DNA of 64,000 nucleotides, taken from positions 2,298,967-2,362,966 of the forward strand of contig NC_133299.1 of NCBI RefSeq assembly GCF_005239225.2, written 5' to 3'. This stretch comes from Populus alba. Lineage: Eukaryota; Streptophyta; Magnoliopsida; Malpighiales; Salicaceae. Positions 12,091-24,585 of the stretch are shown piece after piece. Position numbers and translations under genes: made by a program. The number at the start of each line of letters is the position of its first letter. Position 1 is the first letter of the stretch. The notes below the pieces were generated by a model, which saw only the letters and a program-made list of their open reading frames with translations, did no database searches and was not told the DNA's origin.

Positions 12091-12289
12091 ATAAAAAAAA
12101 TGTAAAAGAATGAAACTATATTCGTTTTTTCTTATTAATGTATAATTTTTAGTACACAAGAAAATATAATGAATAAAAAAATAGACAAGGGAGAGCCCAG
12201 GTCCTGACCCAAAAGGCCCAGCCCGTTACACATCCCAACTGTCTTTAACTAACTCTCTCCCAGCCCGCGCTTTTGCGCTTCTATTCCAT

Positions 12290-12308
12290 CAAATATAACG
12301 GCTCTACC
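12290..12308 (+). promoter_or_regulatory. Conserved TATA-like promoter block, SNF2 copy 2
   Basis: Identical 19-bp block to 8240-8258, here 115 bp before the copy 2 start codon and likewise preceded by cccgcgctttt. Confidence 0.5.
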
Positions 12309-14709
12309 TCCTCCCCTCACATTCTCTACACCCAAGGTCTCTGGCTCTCTCTCTCCGTCTGTTCACGGACTAAAGAAAGAAAAAGAAAAAGAAAAGAGTG
12401 AATCTTTCTTTCATTTTCTCTAATGGAAGCAGAATTAAAGGAAGAACAAGAAGACGCACTGGGCCTTTACATGAATCTTTATGCTCGTCCAGATTCTTCT
12501 TCGTTTGAAGATTGGAAATATTCTTCTTCACAACAAATCCGGTATGAAACCAGCCATGTTTGTTCTTTTATAACCCATATTGTGGGCCTCAGAAACCACC
12601 CTGCTATGGTATTCAGTGACCATGAATTGGTTACACTTGTACGTTATCTACAATGCCCTCGTGATAAGTATGCTATAAAGGTTTTCAATTCTACTTCTAT
12701 GGAAGTGGGTTACCTTCATGATAAAGCTTCGGCTGCTTTATCTCCTTTAATTGATGCTCAAATGATTAATCTTGAAGGTGAGGTGACTGATTCAAGAACT
12801 GGAGATGTTAAGTACTCTGCTCCTTGTCTAGTTAGAGTCTTTTCAAAGTCAACTGACCTAAAGAATGTTAAACAATCGATTTTTGGAAATACTTTGAGCT
12901 TAACTGGTGAGCCTCGTACAAATCCCGAGACAAATGAGGGTAAGGGGGGTAAAGAAAAGGGTAGGATAGAGAAATTGGGGACTTTAGAGCCACCAAAGGA
13001 GGTGATTAAAGCTAAACTTCTTGATCATCAAAAAGAGGGTTTGTGGTGGTTGGTGAATAAAGAGAACTCTGATGAGTTGCCCCCTTTTTGGGAGATGAAA
13101 GATGGGTTGTATGTGAACGTTTTAACAAGGCATCGAACGAATAGGAAACCGGAGCCTTTGCATGGCGGGATATTTGCTGATGATTACGGAACGGGCAAAA
13201 CTCTAACTTTGCTTTCTTTGATTGCTTTTGATAAGGTTGGCAATGTCCCTGAAGAAACAGGTGAGGAGGATGAGGCAGCGTCTGTTTGTAGTTGTAATAA
13301 GAGAGGAGGGGTGAGTGAAATGGGTGCTGGAGAACCAAAAACACATACCCTTTTGGATAGCAATATAAAAGAAAGTTATGGGGGCATGGCTGATAAGTCT
13401 TCTAGTGCTTCGGTGTCGAAGCAAACATTAATTGTGTGCCCGTCTTCTGTGTGTTCAACATGGAAAAACCAACTACTGGAGCATACGGAAAAAGGATCGC
13501 TCAAGCTACACAAGTATCATGGAGATAGCAAGATTAAGGATGTTGAGGAGCTTAAGAAATACGATATAGTGTTGACCACGTATGGTGCCTTCGCTAATGA
13601 GTCCTTTGAAAGGTGGTGCCCTTTGTTGAAGATCGAGTGGTGGCGAGTCATTTTGGATGAGGCTGACGTGATTAAGAATGCAAATGCCAAGCAAAGTATG
13701 GCAGTCTCTAGTTTGACCGCCAGGAGGAGGTGGGCTGTTACAGGAGCACCCATCCAGAATGGATCGTTTGATTTATTTGCCTTGATTGCATTTTTGCGAT
13801 TAGATCCACTCTCTAAAAAAAGCTACTGGCAAAGCCTGTTGGAGAGGCCACTTGCTAAGAAGGATGGGAATGAATTCTCGCGACTGCAGGTAATATCATA
13901 CTGATAAATATTTGCCTTGATTACTGTTTTTGTTTATTAGTTATACAACTTCTTTCACTTCAATAAGTCACAACTTGTAATACAACTTCATAGACTTTCA
14001 GGATTTAATGGCGGCCATTTCTTTGCGGAGAACGAAAGACAGGGTTTTAGTTGGCCAATTACGATCAAAAACTGTAGAGACAGTTCGCTTTAAAATTTAT
14101 GGAGACGAACGTGAGCTGTATGATCAGATGGAAGCAGAATCCAAGAAAGTTGTCCGCAAACTCATTGCTACTGTTAGACGAAACAGAAGCTATGCATCTA
14201 TACGCGGTGCAGTCATACGACTTCGCCAGATGTGTAATGATGCAACCCCGTTCTCGTCGTATCTCAAATCATTGCTACCTTCTGACGATATAGGAGGTAT
14301 TGAAGAGTTCTACTTGTTAATATTCTCTTCAATATGGTCTTGAATTTTTAATTGCTTAGAGTATATGAAAATTCTTTTGATGTTATTTGGAAGATAAATT
14401 TTTGGATAGTGCATTTGTACACAGAAACTTCTACAATTATTTCAAGTTATGGAAGCTCTTGCAACATTTCTTTCCTAGCAGTCTGGTTATAATGCGCTTA
14501 CCATCTCAACTTGATTGTAAACAGATGCATCAGAGCACCCAGAATTTCTCCGAAAGTTGATCGATGTGCTTCGCGAAGATGAAGATTTTGACTGTGCAAT
14601 TTGTTATTGTGTACCAACTGATGCTGTGATCACAATATGTAAACATGTATTTTGCAAAAGATGCATTGGGACTTGCCTGCAGAGAACCAGAACCAGCTGC
14701 CCAATTTGT

Positions 14710-15194
14710 TGTCACGACCCGAATCCCGGATCCGTGACCGGCAACGTAGGAGCGGTGTCGAAAGGACACCTCACCTACGCTAAGCCTCAGAACGGACATA
14801 TCAAAAGAACAATTTGATCAAAAATACGCAGCGGCTCATAATATACAGAAATATTATATTATTCAAATACTGATGAAACCGAAAGATAGTTATTAAAACA
14901 AAAATAATAATTCATAATACTCATTACATTGTCAAAATCCAAATGTAATTAAAACAAGGTAACAGTGGAGCGTCTAAGACATCAAATCAAAACTGAAAGG
15001 AAAACCTCGCGGACAAGCAAGGCATACCGACCAGAACTGGAGAAGAGGAAACACTCAACAAAGTTCCAGAAACTAAGAACCTGAAATAATATTAAAAATG
15101 AGAGGTGAGTTCAACCAACTCAGTGAGGGAAATAACATTTAATATACATTTTAGATATTTCAGATATTAATAAGTTGTAAGATGATTTATCTTA

Positions 15195-15230
<36 letters not shown>

Positions 15231-16778
15231 TTACTAAACATATTATCATAACGTAACATATAGTTATCATAACGTAACATATTATTATAACGTAGTGGAT
15301 TACATGTCAGAGATCAGATGACACCCGAAGGTGACCAGATGACACCCGTCGGTGACCAGATGACACCCGTCGGTGACCACTGTGGGATGATCAATCGCCA
15401 CAGGCTGATGCCTCTCTCACCAGCTAGGTAACAGAATACTATGTGCACACAGGCTAACTATTCTCCGTTAGCATGGAGTACTGACAAGTCCCATATCAAG
15501 GCATAACAAATATTCACATAATCATCAAAGAAACGTATATCATATCAAATAGAATTTACTTTAACAGATTGCGAGTGCAAATTCAATAATAAATTAGTAC
15601 TCGGAAAATAAAGCAACATATATAAATATTCAAGAAATTTACTAGTTGTACTCATTGTATAATCAACATACATATTTATTTATATTATATGCATATTAAA
15701 GATTATTCCACTCACCCGGAAAATACTGAACTAAAGGAATGTCAGACAAAAGACCCGAAAATCCGATTAAGGATCGTTAGGAGAACCTACAATAAATATA
15801 TGAAATATACTCAAAAACAGATCAAACAAAAGATCCCAATGCATAAAATAAACCGGGCTTAATCTCCCAAGTTTAGGGACTAAAACGACAATTTTCCAAA
15901 ACAGGGACCAAAATGTAATTTTGCCAAAATTAGAGGACCAAACTGCAAATACCTAACCATACTGAAATTTATCCATAATTCGTCCTTATCTTTGTCCAGA
16001 ATCTTGAATTATGCCCCAAGGTCCAAAATGTGATTTTATTAAAATATTAGGGGTCAAATCGTAATTTGTCAACTTGGAGGACCAAACTGAAAAATATCAA
16101 TTATACTGGAATTTTGCCTTTAAATCATCCTCAGTTCTGTTCAGAATCTCAATTTATGCCCCAGGGACCAATCTGTAAAATTTCCAAAGTTCGGGGACTA
16201 AACTGCAATTTCTATAAATTGAGGGACCAAACTGAATTTTCGTCATCTTCAACCTCAAACCCAGAATTTCAACAGATCACCTACTGTTATCCCCTTATTT
16301 CTAACACAATTTCACCATTTAAACAAAATCATAACTCAAAATCATTATCTTTCAATTCAATCTCTCCAAATCAACTAATTAATCAAATACCCATAATAAT
16401 CAACTCCTAACCTTCAAATTAATTCATCAATTAACTCAACATACAAACTTCAAAACTCTACAATTAATCAAAACCGAAATTTAACATATTATACACTTAA
16501 AACCATAAATCTTACCTTTTTACTTATTTCCTCTACTTCTCTTCTCCTTTTCCCCTTATTTTCCCTTATTTTCTCTTCTTCTTCTTCTTCCTCCCTTCTC
16601 TCTTACGGTTTGTTCTTCCAATATTCAGATCCCTCTTTTTTTTTTTTTTTTTTTTCTTATTTATATTTATCAACCATTGGTCAATTACCACACTACCCCT
16701 CAATCATTTATACCCTCTCTTTAAGCCTCCAAGGGCTTTATTGTATTTTCCAATCTTTTCAATTTTCAAAACATTACA
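14710..16778 (+). mobile_element. Solo LTR, 2069 bp, inserted in RING exon of SNF2 copy 2
   Basis: Begins TGTCACGACCC and ends ACATTACA (TG...CA), flanked by a perfect 5-bp target duplication tttgt (14705-14709 and 16779-16783). There is no internal region, primer-binding site or second LTR, so this is a solo LTR left by recombination. It is near-identical to 22532-24585. Inside are a hexanucleotide run (catata)n near 15200, a 21-bp triplet repeat, several degenerate modules of the type gggaccaaactg, and a pyrimidine-rich 3' part. The TGTCACGACCC start resembles plant Ty3/gypsy LTRs, but without coding sequence the superfamily is a guess. Confidence 0.92.
15315..15377 (+). repeat. 21-bp tandem repeat x3 inside solo LTR
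   Basis: Three head-to-tail units starting cagatgacaccc at 15315, 15336 and 15357; units 2 and 3 are identical and unit 1 differs by two bases. The same array is at 23126-23188 in the second LTR, and two diverged units lie near 20504-20555 in the antisense LTR, so the array is ancestral to the family. Confidence 0.9.
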
Positions 16779-16798
16779 TTTGTCGTGGTCGTATTTCG

Positions 16799-17395
16799 AT
16801 GTCTGACTTGTTCTCAGCTCCTCCTGAATCTTCCGATCCTGAAGATCCTAGAAAATCTACTGCAATAATTCCTTCCAAAGTCTCAACTCTCATAAGACTC
16901 CTGAAGGAATCTAGGGACGTGAGACCAACCGGTAAATCAGTGGTTTTTACAATATTCCAGAAGATGTTGGTACTACTTGAAGCGCCACTGAAAGACGCTG
17001 GCTTCAATGTATTGCGGTTGGATGCATTAATAGATGCTAGAAGGAGAGTTGGAATAATCAAGAAATTTCGATCAGCAGGACAAAACACAGTTCTACTTGC
17101 GAACGTTAAAGTTTCAGGAGCCGGCATAAACCTCACAGCTGCTTCCGAAGTCTACTTGTTGGAGCCGTGGTGGAACTCAGAACTGGAGGAACAGGCAATA
17201 GATCGTGTTCACCAATATGGACAGGAGAAGAATGTAATAATTGTTAGATTGATTGTTAAAGATAGCATTGAAGAAAGGATATTGATGATGCAGGAAAGGA
17301 AGAAACAGGCAATTGAAGCTTTCGGAATGCAGGGACCCAAGGAACGACGCGAGGTTAGCTTAGAGGACCTCTGTAGCCTCTTATCCTTGGAATAG
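16799..17395 (+). pseudogene. Orphaned HELICc portion of SNF2 copy 2
   Basis: The part of copy 2 beyond the solo LTR keeps a 198-codon open frame from ATG 16799, starting MSDLFSAPPESSD and including the C-terminal helicase lobe with RVHQYGQ and IEERIL. The ATG lies 20 bases after the LTR end, so an LTR promoter could in principle produce this lobe alone. Without the ATPase lobe it would be catalytically dead. No transcript evidence is available. Confidence 0.5.
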
Positions 17396-19227
17396 CATTC
17401 CCATGTGCATGCCTGCACCCTGTACATGGTGTTCTCAAGGCGGTAGAAGAAGGCCAAATCTCAAATCTCTATAGCTTATAAGGTTCTCCTTTATTTGTAG
17501 ACCTAAAAAAAGTGCAGCTTTTCAAGTGTTCTTGGAATTCTTGGAGGCTGATTTTTATACTTGTTTGCATGACAAGAAATAAAACCTTAATGGATCTATC
17601 CTTCACAACAAAAGATTACTAGCTTATTCTACTTCTAAGTTTCTTCTATAAGCATGTACAATTGTTATATTCTGCTTTTGGTTGTCATACGCGTGTAAGG
17701 ATTCAAGTTTACATATAAATTTTTCATGTCTAAAATGCTAAGTTTATTGTTTGATTTTATTGCAATATATATTTAATTTTATCTAAACTAAACAATTATG
17801 ATCTCTAGTTAATCTATAGCTCATGTGTCCATAGAGGGGATATTTACCCTGTACTTCCTGTTTCGATATAGTAATTTACTTCAAAACTAACTCATAGATA
17901 AATTTATTTTATTTCTTCCATCAAATTCATTATATCACAAGGATTGTTGATGCTCATCACATGTTGTGGGACTTGGATAAATGTAATGGACACCAACGAT
18001 TTAGATTGTAGTAGTATTGGTACCACTTTGTTCGGTGTTTTTCTTGCATAATTAATTTAAAATAAAAATAAAAAATTCAAATTTCAAGGAAATTGACATG
18101 ATCCAAATAAGGTTTGAATCAAATTTTGACATAAAATTTTATATTGTCCAATTTTATTTTGCCGAGCATAACTTTCAACTCGACAGTTGGACCGGACTGA
18201 TATTTTTATAGGACCTAGTTTTTCTATATTAGGTTAAAATTACAGGTTAATTCCAGGAAGATATTATTTCACATGGTCAAAGTTACTGGATGAATTTTCT
18301 CAAATATATCTATGTGGATCTTCATCTATTGTTTGGATTATATCTAGAGCTATAATATGAATTATATTGAGATTTTAATTGTTTTGGAAAGAAGACATTC
18401 ATACCTTTCCAATGATATATTGTAAACTTGTTGATTCATCCGGAAGAAAAAGAAAGACGTATTTAAAGTCAGAATTGGAATAAATCAAGAATGTACGAAA
18501 ATTGCATAGACATTGTTTCCTTGTGCATTATGCATTCCAGTCAATACAATGATTCATTAATGCTCTTGGAAACATGTGTGACAGATATTGACTTACCTAT
18601 TCTACAAGGATTTCATGTCAAATAAAGCGACTATTATTCATAGTTTGTAAGGACTTTATATTCATTATGAAATGCATGTCGTGGCAAGAAAGCTTGATAT
18701 TATTTTATTATTTATTTTTCTAATTTTATAGGACTTCCAAGCACATCAAAAAGGATAAGAGGTAAATTCAACAATTAAAAACAAAATTTCCAAGCTAATT
18801 TAGAGTATGAAGTTTCGGCAAAACTTCCAAGAAAAAGCAAAAGGAGGAGTTTTGACCATGCATGGGATTTCAAGCAAGAGAACTTTGTTTTATGATGTTT
18901 TTATTTATTTATTTTAATGTTGAATATTATTAACTTTGAACTTTGTTCTAAATTAGAATTGCATCAATCTTGCTCATCGGTTTTTAGATCTTTATATCCA
19001 TGAGGTTTGTATTATTTCACAACTGAGGATTATAATTCTAAGATCTCATTTCTTCAATCCTAGCTGATGGCTTTGATGTAAGAGCATATAATTGAGAAAA
19101 TTGATGCTTTAAGGTGCCATTTACTAACCAATGATTAGTCCAAAAACAAATATCTTTCTCACTATCGATTATGAAATGAATGCTTTCTTTTAGAGATGAA
19201 GAAATTGATTCAAGATGATAAAGTAAA
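17396..19227. other. Spacer between copies 2 and 3, probable old retroelement debris
   Basis: No gene found. The first 200 bases are the copy 2 3' UTR. The rest is AT-rich, moderately complex sequence resembling degraded LTR or untranslated retrotransposon DNA, but I see no LTR borders, coding motifs or target duplications that would classify it. Confidence 0.35.
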
Positions 19228-21120
19228 TGTAAGACCTAAACTTTTAACCCAAACCTAAGTTCAAGTTAGTTCAAACCTAACCTAGGTTAACCTAGGTATA
19301 TAAGGAAAAATTGCAAGAGAAATTGTTTTTCTCTCTTCTAATTCTTGTGGTTGTTATGACCTCACATCAAATCAAGAATTTCAATTTTTGATCTTGAGTT
19401 TTTTGGTATAAGAAAGATGGAAGTAGAAAATGACTCCCTCTCATATTAATTTTGATTATAATTTATTTATAGAAGAAATAAAGAAGAGATTAGAATTTAT
19501 AAAAATTTGAAGTTTATATTGTTTAGATTGATTCATAATTATTATGAGTTTAATGTTAAGTGATTGATTTGGGGTATGTTGTTAGAAATAAAAATTTGTT
19601 AATTGATTTGTTATGCGTTAAGAAATTTGTTTAAACTTTGTTGGGAAATCTGGATAGAATAATCTTGATGTTGAAGATGATGAATTTTTATTTTGGTCCT
19701 TGATTTATGAAAATTATGGTTTAGTCCCTAAACTTTGGAAAATTATAATTTGACCTCTAAAATGTATTTTGGAATTCTGGGCAGTATTATTATGAGGTTA
19801 AGGGTTTTGAATCTCAGTATGATAATTGATTTGTATATTTTTCAGTTTAGCCCCTCCATTTTGAAGATTTACAGTTTAGTCCCTAAACTTTGGAAAAATT
19901 ACAATTTGATCCCTAGAACATAAATTGAGATTCTAGACATAATTGAAGATGGATCATGGGTGAAATTTCAGTATGGTAATGTATTTCTGAAATTTATAGT
20001 TTGGTCATCCAATTCTAGTAAAATTATGTTTGGTCCTTGATTTTTAAAAATTATCGTGTCAATCCCTAAACTTAGTATATTCTGTATATTCATTGAAAGT
20101 ACTTCTAATGATCTGAATAGGATTTTTCATATCTTTTGTCTAAAATTCCTTTTACTTTAATATTTTTTTCCGGATGAGTTGGATAATATTTAATATGTAT
20201 GTAATATAAGTCAATATGTATATTGATTATATAATGAGTACGACTAGCTAATTTCTTGAATATTTATATTTGTTGCCTTATTTTTTGAGTACTTATCTAT
20301 TCTTAAATTTACACTCGCATTCTGTTGAGCTAAATTATATTCGATATGATATACATTGTTTTGATAATTATGTGAATATCTGTTATACCTTGGTATAGGA
20401 CTTGTCAGTAAGTCCATACTAACGGAAAGTAATTGGTCTATGTGCACATAGTGTTGTATACCTAGTTGATGAAAAAGACACTTGCCTGTAGCGACTGATC
20501 CTCCCACATTGGTCACGTTTGAGTGTCATCTAGTTACATTTAGGTGTCATTTGATCTTTGACATGTATTCCACTACTTTATGATAATATGTTTAGTATGT
20601 ATATGTATACCAAGATAAATCGATTTGCAAAATATTCATATCTAAAATGTATATTAAATATTATTCTCTCAATGAGTTGGATGAACTTATACCTTATTTT
20701 TAATATTATTTTATGTTCTTAGTTTTTGTTAGCAACTAAACTTTGTTGAGTGTTCCTACTTCTTCAATTTTTATCGGTATGCCTTGCTTGTTTCACAATA
20801 CTTTCCTTTTAGTTTTGATTTAATGTTTTAGAAGCTCCACTATTATTCTATTTTAATTAAGTTTGGATTTTGACAATATAATTATTATTATTGATTATTG
20901 TTTTTTGTTTTAATTACCGATAAGAAGTTTTGAACTATTATTTAATTTTATTAGTTTTGAATAATATAATATTTTAAAAGATTATAAAATATTGCTGTAT
21001 ATTTTTAAATAATTTATTCTTTTGATATGTTCATTTTGAGATTTAACAAAGGTGTGGTATTCTTACAACACCACTCCTGCATTGTCGATCAATCATAGAC
21101 CTGAGATTCAGGTCATGACA
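19228..21120 (-). mobile_element. Old antisense LTR of the same family as the two solo LTRs
   Basis: The reverse complement matches the solo LTRs across long stretches, including the 21-bp repeat zone (20504-20555 here), the neighbouring block with tgtgcacatag, and the repeated ggaccaaa modules, seen here as tttagtccctaaactttgg. The right border (tcatgaca at 21120) corresponds to the LTR start. The left border at tgtaagacc (19228) is a guess, and the flanking five bases (gtaaa and agaaa) do not match well, as expected of an old insertion. Much more diverged than the two sense copies. Confidence 0.7.
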
Positions 21121-21438
21121 AGAAACCCCTTAGGTCGTTAAATAAAGCAAGCTTTAGCTAATAAAAAAAGATGCTAGGGGGGTATCGATGATACTGCTAT
21201 TGCCAACAAAAATCTGGGTAAAATAGGAAAAGGAAAATGCCTGACTTATAATATAATTGATTTTAAAGTTATTATTTCCATTTTTCTATAATGAATTCTT
21301 TCAATGTATAAAATAATAATAATTCCAAGAGTTTTTGCTTCCTACCCATGATTTTTTCTTTTATAAGCAATTTGTCTTGAAGTAAAGTTTAATGATGGTA
21401 AAACTATTATATCTCATATATAGGGAATTGACTGCTTG

Positions 21439-21439
<1 letters not shown>

Positions 21440-21495
<56 letters not shown>

Positions 21496-21502
21496 AATAA
21501 AA
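21440..21502. repeat. (TAA)n microsatellite
   Basis: About 16 ataat-type trinucleotide units followed by a few aaat units, 200 bases upstream of SNF2 copy 3. Confidence 0.95.
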
Positions 21503-21583
21503 CAACAACTACAGATTTCTATCCTATCTATTATCAAATCCTACACTATCCTATCCTTTATTAACCGTCGCTAACTAATTAAC

Positions 21584-21606
21584 CAAATATATATAACAGC
21601 TCTACC
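21584..21606 (+). promoter_or_regulatory. Variant TATA-like promoter block, SNF2 copy 3
   Basis: Corresponds to the 19-bp block of copies 1 and 2, with an extra atat in the TATA part and aacag in place of aacgg. It lies 106 bp before the copy 3 start codon. Confidence 0.45.
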
Positions 21607-22531
21607 AGCTACCTTCAATTCTCAAAACACACAACAACAAAAAAAAAAAATCTCTCTCATTTGCAGTCGAAAGAAACAAGAAAAGGCAGGATCTTTCTTT
21701 GATTTTCTCTAATGGAAGAAGAAGAAGAAGAAGAAGAAGAATTTCAACAAGGTCACCAAAGCCCAGTACTTTCATTAATTACTTCTGATGATGGTCAGGA
21801 TTCTTCACAAGAAGAATATCTAGAAGGTCTAGAAGGTCTAGAAGATCCCATACCAAGACTACTTGCCATGAGTCTTGATGCCTGGAAAGATCCATCTACT
21901 TTTCAAGATTGGCTATCTTTTGGTTCACAACCAGACCTGACTGAAACCACCCTTGTTGGTTCTTTTACCACCACTATTGTAGGCCACAGTGGTGCAAAAT
22001 TCAATGAGCATGAATTGCTTGAATTTGTCCGTTATCAACAATGCCCTTCTGATAAAAATGCTATAAAGGTTTTAAATTCTAGTTCTAGAGAAGTAGGCTA
22101 CCTTTGTACTTCAGTTGCTATGGTTTTATCTCCTTTAGTTGATATTCTAAAAATTAATCTTGAAGGTGAGGTGATTTGCTCAAGATTTAAATATGATAAG
22201 TCTATTCCTTGTGTAGTTACGATTTTTGCAGAGTCAGCGGCTGCACAGAATGCTAAAGATTGGATTTTACAACACGGGTTGCGTTTATGTGATCAACCTG
22301 GTACAAGTCTCAGGTCATATGAGGGTACGGGGGTTCAAGAAAAGGGTAGGATAGAGAAATTGGGGAGTTTGGAACCACCAAACAATGTGATTAAAGCTAA
22401 ACTTCTTGATCATCAAAAGGAGGGCCTATGGTGGTTGGTGAATAAAGAGAAGTCTGATGAGTTGCCCCCTTTTTGGGAGGTGAAAGATGGGTCGTATCTG
22501 AATGTTTTGACAAGGCATCAAACGGATAGGA

Positions 22532-24585
22532 TGTCACGACCCAAATCCCGGATCCGTGACCGGCAACGTAGGAGCGGTGTCGAAAGGACACCTCACCTAC
22601 GCTAAGCCTCAGAACGAACATATCAAAAGAACAATTTGTTCCAAAATACGCAGCGGCTCATAATATTCAGAAATATTATATTATTCAAATACTGATGAAA
22701 CCGAAAGATAGTTATTAAAACAAAAATAATAATTCATAATACTCATTACATTGTCAAAATCCAAATTTAATTAAAACAAGGTAACAGTGGAGCGTCTAAG
22801 ACATCAAATCAAAATTGAAAGGAAAGCCTCGCGAACAAGCAAGGCATACCGACCAGAACTGGAGAAGCGGAAACACTCAACAAAGTTCCAGAAACTAAGA
22901 ACCTGAAATAATATTAAAAATGAGAGGTGAGTTCAACCAACTCAGTGAGGGAATAACATTTAATATACATTTTAGATATTTCAGATATTAATAAGTTGTA
23001 AGATGATTTATCTTAATATACATATACATATACATATATACTTACTAAACATATTATCATAACGTAACATATAGTTATCATAACGTAACATATTATTATA
23101 ACGTAGTGGATTACATGTCAGAGATCAGATGACACCCGAAGGTGACCAGATGACACCCGTCGGTGACCAGATGACACCCGTCGGTGACCACTGTGGGATG
23201 ATCAATCGCCACAGGCTGATGCCTCTCTCACCAGCTAGGTAACAGAATACTATGTGCACACAGGCTAACTATTCTCCGTTAGCATGGAGTACTGACAAGT
23301 CCCATATCAAGGCATAACAAATATTCACATAATCATCAAAGAAACGTATATCATATCAAATAGAATTTACTTTAACAGATTGCGAGTGAAAATTCAATAA
23401 TAAATTAGTACTCGGAAATAAAGCAACATATATAAATATTCAAGAAATTTACTAGTTGTACTTATTGTATACTCAACATACATATTTATTTATATTATAT
23501 GCATATTAAAGATTATTCCACTCACCCGGAAAATACTGAACTAAAGGAATGTCAGACAAAAGACCCGAAAATCCGATTAAGGATCGTTAGGAGAACCTAC
23601 AATAAATATATGCAATATACTCAAAAACAAATCAAACAAAAGATACCAATGCATAAAATAAACTGGGCTTAATCTCCCAAGTTTAGGGACTAAAATGACA
23701 ATTTTCCAAAACAGGGACCAAAACGTAATTTTACCCAATTTTGAGGACCGAATTGTAAATACATGACCATATTGAAATTTATCCATAATTCGTCCTTATC
23801 TTTGTCCAGAATCTTGAATTATGCCCCAAGGTCCAAAATGTGATTTTATCAAAATATTAGGGGTCAAATCGTAATTTGTCAAATTGGAGGACCAAACTGA
23901 AAATATTAATTATACTGGAATTTTGCCTTTAAATCATCCTCATTTCTGTTCAGAACCTCAATTTATGCCCCAAGGACCAATCTGTAAAATTTCCAAAGTT
24001 CGGGGACTAAACTGCAATTTCCATAAATTGAGGGACCAAACTGAATTTTCGTCATCTTCAACCTCAAACCCAGAATTTCAACAGATCACCTACTGTTATC
24101 CCCTGATTTCTAACATAATTTCACCATTTAAGCAAAATCATAACTCAAAATCATTATCCTTCAATTCAATCTCTTAAAATCAACTAATTCATCAAATACC
24201 CACAATAATCAACTCCTAACCTTCAAATTAATTCATCAATTAACTCAAAATACAAACTTCAAAACTCTCAAAATTAATCAAAACCGAAATTTAACATATT
24301 ATACACTTAAAACTATAAATCTTACCTTTTTACTTATTTCCTCTACTTCTCTTCTCCTTCCTTTCCTTCTCTCCTTTCTTTTCTTCTTCTTCCTCTTTCC
24401 CTTATCTCTCCCGTAGCTCTCTTTCTCTCAAAATCAGATCATTCTTTTTTTTTTTTTTTTCTTCTTATTTATATTTATCAACTATTAGTCAATTACCACA
24501 CTACCCCTCAATCATTTATACCCTCTCTTTAAGCCTCCAAGGGCTTTGTTGCCTTTTCTCATTCCTTTTAATACAAAACATCACA
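22532..24585 (+). mobile_element. Solo LTR, 2054 bp, inserted in exon 1 of SNF2 copy 3
   Basis: Begins TGTCACGACCC, ends ACATCACA, with a perfect 5-bp target duplication tagga (22527-22531 and 24586-24590). Same orientation and almost the same sequence as 14710-16778 (roughly 95-97% by eye over most of the length, less in the pyrimidine-rich 3' part; the (catata)n run is shorter). No internal region. The different target duplications show that the two copies are separate insertions rather than parts of one duplicated block. Confidence 0.92.
23126..23188 (+). repeat. 21-bp tandem repeat x3 inside second solo LTR
   Basis: Same three-unit array as 15315-15377, units starting at 23126, 23147 and 23168. 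Confidence 0.9.

Larger units (their letters stand above)
12423..17395 (+). pseudogene. SM3L1-like: SMARCA3-like 1 copy 2, split by a solo LTR in the RING
   Basis: Exons are 12423-13889, 14002-14296, and a third exon from 14525 to 17395 interrupted by the LTR at 14710-16778. Leaving out the LTR and one target copy, the coding length is 2559 nt with no other frame damage, so the gene was intact when hit. Visible parts: HIRAN, Walker A GTGKT (256-260), a DEAD rather than DEAH box (412-415), and a RING beginning CAIC. The insertion falls directly after the codons of the last zinc-ligand pair, CPIC. As it stands, translation runs into the LTR and stops at 14817, giving about 684 residues with the RING cysteines but no HELICc lobe. 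The HELICc codons survive downstream of the LTR. Without that lobe DNA translocation is unlikely. Confidence 0.9.

Noticed and set aside
11906..12094. A small functional MADS protein
   Set aside because: It lacks K-box exons, ends in unrelated inverted-repeat sequence, and has a changed invariant arginine; better explained as a captured exon.
15315..15377. CRISPR-like array
   Set aside because: The units are directly adjacent 21-mers without spacers, inside a plant LTR.
16066..16410. 114-codon frame in the solo LTR, with a partner at 23884-24177
   Set aside because: It lies within an LTR, is built from the repeated ggaccaaa modules, differs in length between copies, and resembles no protein family.
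14710..16778. Complete small retrotransposon with its own LTRs
   Set aside because: No repeated ends, primer site or polypurine tract inside; the whole 2.07 kb behaves as one LTR.
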